From positions 1,612,001 through 1,676,000 of the forward strand of contig NZ_JAPNLE010000009.1 of the NCBI RefSeq assembly GCF_026627925.1: a stretch of DNA of 64,000 nucleotides, written 5' to 3'. Positions 61,964 through 64,000 of the stretch are shown in pieces. The stretch's first letter is position 1, and each line of letters begins with the position of its first letter. The translations under genes were made by a program, and so were the position numbers. The notes under the pieces are model-generated. The model ran no database searches and was not told the DNA's origin. It saw nothing but the letters and a program-made list of their open reading frames with translations. Source of the DNA: Cupriavidus sp. D39 (lineage in GTDB: Bacteria; Pseudomonadota; Gammaproteobacteria; Burkholderiales; Burkholderiaceae).

Positions 61964-62829
61964 CGGCTCCCGGCTACGGTGGCTGACCGGCTGCGCAGCC
62001 AGTCACGATAGGCAGGATGCTCGCGCAACGTGGCAAAGCAGAAGCCCTTGTGCTCCAGGCCGCTGATCAGCGGCTCCAGCACACCGGGCGCCCAGGGATC
62101 CTTGCGCGACCAGATGCCGAGGTGGGCCATGGCGATGTCGCCATCGCGCAGGTCGCGCAATGCGCGGTCCAGCAGCGCCTTGTTCGAGAACCGCTCGGAG
62201 GATAGCTCGTCGCCCAGGAAGCCGGCCGGCGCCCAGGCCACGTGCTTGAATCCGCACTGCTCGGCCCATTGCAGCGTCTGCGGCGCGGTATGGCCTCCCG
62301 GCGCCCGCCACAGCGGCGACATGGTTGCGCCGCTCAGGCTCTTCAGTGCCTGCGCGCTGCGGTTCAGCTCGCTGCAAAAGCTTTGCTGGTCCATGACTAC
62401 GTCCTGGCCCGCATGCGCGCCGAACTGCGGCCGCATGGTGACCTTGCCGTCGCGCACGCCGCGCAGGTAGACGTGATCGAACGTATGGCTGCCAAAGACA
62501 TGGCCGTCGGCAGCCAGCGTCTTCCAGTACGCGGTCCAGCCAGGATCGAGCGAGCTGTCCTTGTTGATGGTGGGTTCGTTGGCGAGGAAGAACGTCGCCT
62601 TGATATGGTGCCGGCGCAGCGTGTCGGCGATCAGCGCCGCCTGGCTCATGCTGCCGGTATCGAAGGTCAGGTAGAGCGTGCCGGCGCGGCAGGCCTGAGG
62701 CGCAGCGGCGGGAAACGGGCCCGCCGAACTGGCCGGCCCGGCGGCTAGCGCCAGTCCGGTGGCTGCAAGCCCGGCAGCCACCGCGCGGACCAAAGCGCGG
62801 GGCAACCGGGACTGCGAATGCTTGCTCAT
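61960..62829 (-). CDS. Exported polysaccharide deacetylase (NodB-fold) with an altered metal motif
   Basis: 289 residues. A signal peptide (AAGLAATGLALAAGPASSA) precedes the NodB fold. Motif 1 reads LTFDTGSMS in place of TFDDG, so the usual metal-binding second Asp is Thr. Motif 2 is GSHTFDH with both His, and motif 3 WRAPGG. Whether it deacetylates glycans is therefore uncertain. Translationally coupled to the downstream desaturase-like gene. Confidence 0.85.
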   Translation of the reverse strand: MSKHSQSRLPRALVRAVAAGLAATGLALAAGPASSAGPFPAAAPQACRAGTLYLTFDTGSMSQAALIADTLRRHHIKATFFLANEPTINKDSSLDPGWTAYWKTLAADGHVFGSHTFDHVYLRGVRDGKVTMRPQFGAHAGQDVVMDQQSFCSELNRSAQALKSLSGATMSPLWRAPGGHTAPQTLQWAEQCGFKHVAWAPAGFLGDELSSERFSNKALLDRALRDLRDGDIAMAHLGIWSRKDPWAPGVLEPLISGLEHKGFCFATLREHPAYRDWLRSRSATVAGSR

Positions 62830-62935
62830 GATGCCTGTCCTGATTTCCTGTGACTGCATTGGAGTGGCGGCGGCCCTACTAGTTCGATGCCGCGCCCGCA
62901 ACAGTGTTCCCGGCCGCGCGGCCGGGCGCCCCCGC

Positions 62936-63922
62936 TCAATAAAGCGGTGCGCGGGTACGGAAATAAATGCCGTGCGGCGAGCGGCCCACACGGATGGTCT
63001 TGACCAGCTTGCGGCTGGCCACGTCGATCAGGCCCACCGCACGCGCCCAGCGGAAGCTCACCCACAAGGTCTTGCCGTCGGCGGTCAGCTCCATGTCGTC
63101 CGGGCCGGCCGGCAGGCCGGTGATGTCGCCGACCTTGGTCAGGGTCTGCTGATCGACGATGCTGATGGTGCCGGAGACCCGGTTGGACAGGAACAGGTGG
63201 CGCTTGTCGCCCACCGCGCGGAAATTGTGCGCGCCCTTGCCGGTCTGGATCTGCTTGACCACGGTGCGGGTGTGCCAGTCGATCACGGCCACGTAGTCAG
63301 CGCCGGTCATGCCCACCAGCAGGTATTTCTGGTCCGGCGTAACCCACACGCCCGCCGGCGCCGAGCCGGCATTCATGCGCCACATCACGGTTTGCGTGGG
63401 CAGGTCGATGGCGACCACCTCGTTGGAATCCTGCAGCGTGACGAAGGCAACGCGGCTGTCGGCGGTAAAGGCGATATGGCTCGGCGTCTTGGCCAGCGGC
63501 AGTTGCTTGGCGATCTTGAGCGCCTTGCCGTCCCAGCGATACACGTCGACGCGATCAAGGCGGTTGCCCGTGGTCAGGAACCACTTCTGGTCGGGCGAGA
63601 AGCCGATCTGGTAGGGATCGTCGACATTGGGCACGCGCTGCTGGACCTTGCCGGTGACCGGGTCGAGGAAGACGAGGTCATTGCCGACCGCATTGGCGAC
63701 GATCAGCGATTTGTCGTCGGGGGTGGCGATCAGGTGGTGCGGCTCCTTCCCGACCGGGAACGTCTCCAGCACCTTCTGGGTGTCCTTATCGATCAAGGTG
63801 ACGGTAGCATCACCCGAATTGAGCACCACCACCACTTCCGCCAACGCCGGCGCCGCTACCATCCCCAAGGCCAGGGTGCCGATGGCGGCAAACCCGGAAA
63901 CTACACGACGCAATGCAAGCAT
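62936..63922 (-). CDS. Exported YVTN-type beta-propeller protein
   Basis: About 328 residues. A signal peptide ending PALA is followed by seven repeats of the propeller pattern, such as DKSLIVANAVGNDLVFLDP and DKRHLFLSNRVSGTISIVD. Similar proteins are linked to PQQ-dependent alcohol oxidation or to surface display, but there is no such gene next to it. ATG 63922 is preferred over TTG 63937. Confidence 0.85.
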   Translation of the reverse strand: MLALRRVVSGFAAIGTLALGMVAAPALAEVVVVLNSGDATVTLIDKDTQKVLETFPVGKEPHHLIATPDDKSLIVANAVGNDLVFLDPVTGKVQQRVPNVDDPYQIGFSPDQKWFLTTGNRLDRVDVYRWDGKALKIAKQLPLAKTPSHIAFTADSRVAFVTLQDSNEVVAIDLPTQTVMWRMNAGSAPAGVWVTPDQKYLLVGMTGADYVAVIDWHTRTVVKQIQTGKGAHNFRAVGDKRHLFLSNRVSGTISIVDQQTLTKVGDITGLPAGPDDMELTADGKTLWVSFRWARAVGLIDVASRKLVKTIRVGRSPHGIYFRTRAPLY

Positions 63923-64000
63923 AAGACCGTTAAACAATGACTTAATCGACCATTCTAACGTTTCCGGACTGCGATCCGATGACGTAGCGCAACAAACTAA

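Overview
The window looks like chromosome of a high-GC betaproteobacterium of the Burkholderiaceae, most likely Cupriavidus or a close relative. Pointers are the rimP-nusA-infB-rbfA-truB operon with a very large IF2, the odhA-odhB-lpdA order, a cbb3 oxidase locus next to an FNR gene, and glnA-ntrB-ntrC with a DUF4124 gene inside it. The genus is inferred from gene order and protein style, not from a database search. I saw no rRNA, tRNA or CRISPR array.

Layout. 0.1-10.1 kb: a chemotaxis receptor, a fatty-acid hydroxylase/sterol desaturase-like protein, typA, then a marR-outer membrane factor-emrA-emrB efflux operon. 10.2-20.8 kb: a GreA-C-domain protein, the nusA operon, rluB and scpB. 21.4-28.6 kb: a TauE/SafE-like protein, fnr, and the cbb3 oxidase genes ccoNOQP-G-H read leftwards. 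28.9-34.7 kb: a block of nested mobile DNA. 34.9-37.6 kb: ccoS and ccoI. 37.8-44.8 kb: zapE, lpdA, odhB, odhA. 45.2-52.0 kb: a SulP transporter and the ugp glycerol-3-phosphate uptake operon with its phosphodiesterase. 52.2-58.0 kb: a HAD phosphatase, ntrC, ntrB, a DUF4124 protein and glnA. 58.6-63.9 kb: a rhodanese, a CinA-type protein, an EI24 protein, a second desaturase-like protein, a polysaccharide deacetylase and a beta-propeller protein.

How the genes work together. Two perfect FNR boxes precede ccoN and ccoI, and the FNR gene lies beside the cluster, so oxygen-limited expression of the high-affinity oxidase and its copper-loading ATPase can be read from the DNA. glnA has a sigma-54 promoter and upstream NtrC sites, and ntrBC lie just downstream. 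A PHO box precedes ugpB.

The most unusual part is the mobile block. A perfect-centre palindrome of about 170 bp is interrupted at its central ACGT by an IS3-family element. One terminal repeat of that element carries a group II intron. The reverse transcriptase gene of the intron is in turn interrupted, exactly within the conserved QGGxxSPL motif, by a roughly 2.0-kb element that encodes a large serine recombinase and a 60-residue protein. All three boundaries can be reconstructed from the sequence.

Caution on sequence quality. At least a dozen conserved genes carry single-base frame breaks, nearly all of them a missing base in a short G/C run. This points to uncorrected sequencing or assembly error rather than real gene decay. 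Coordinates for these genes are given for the repaired gene.
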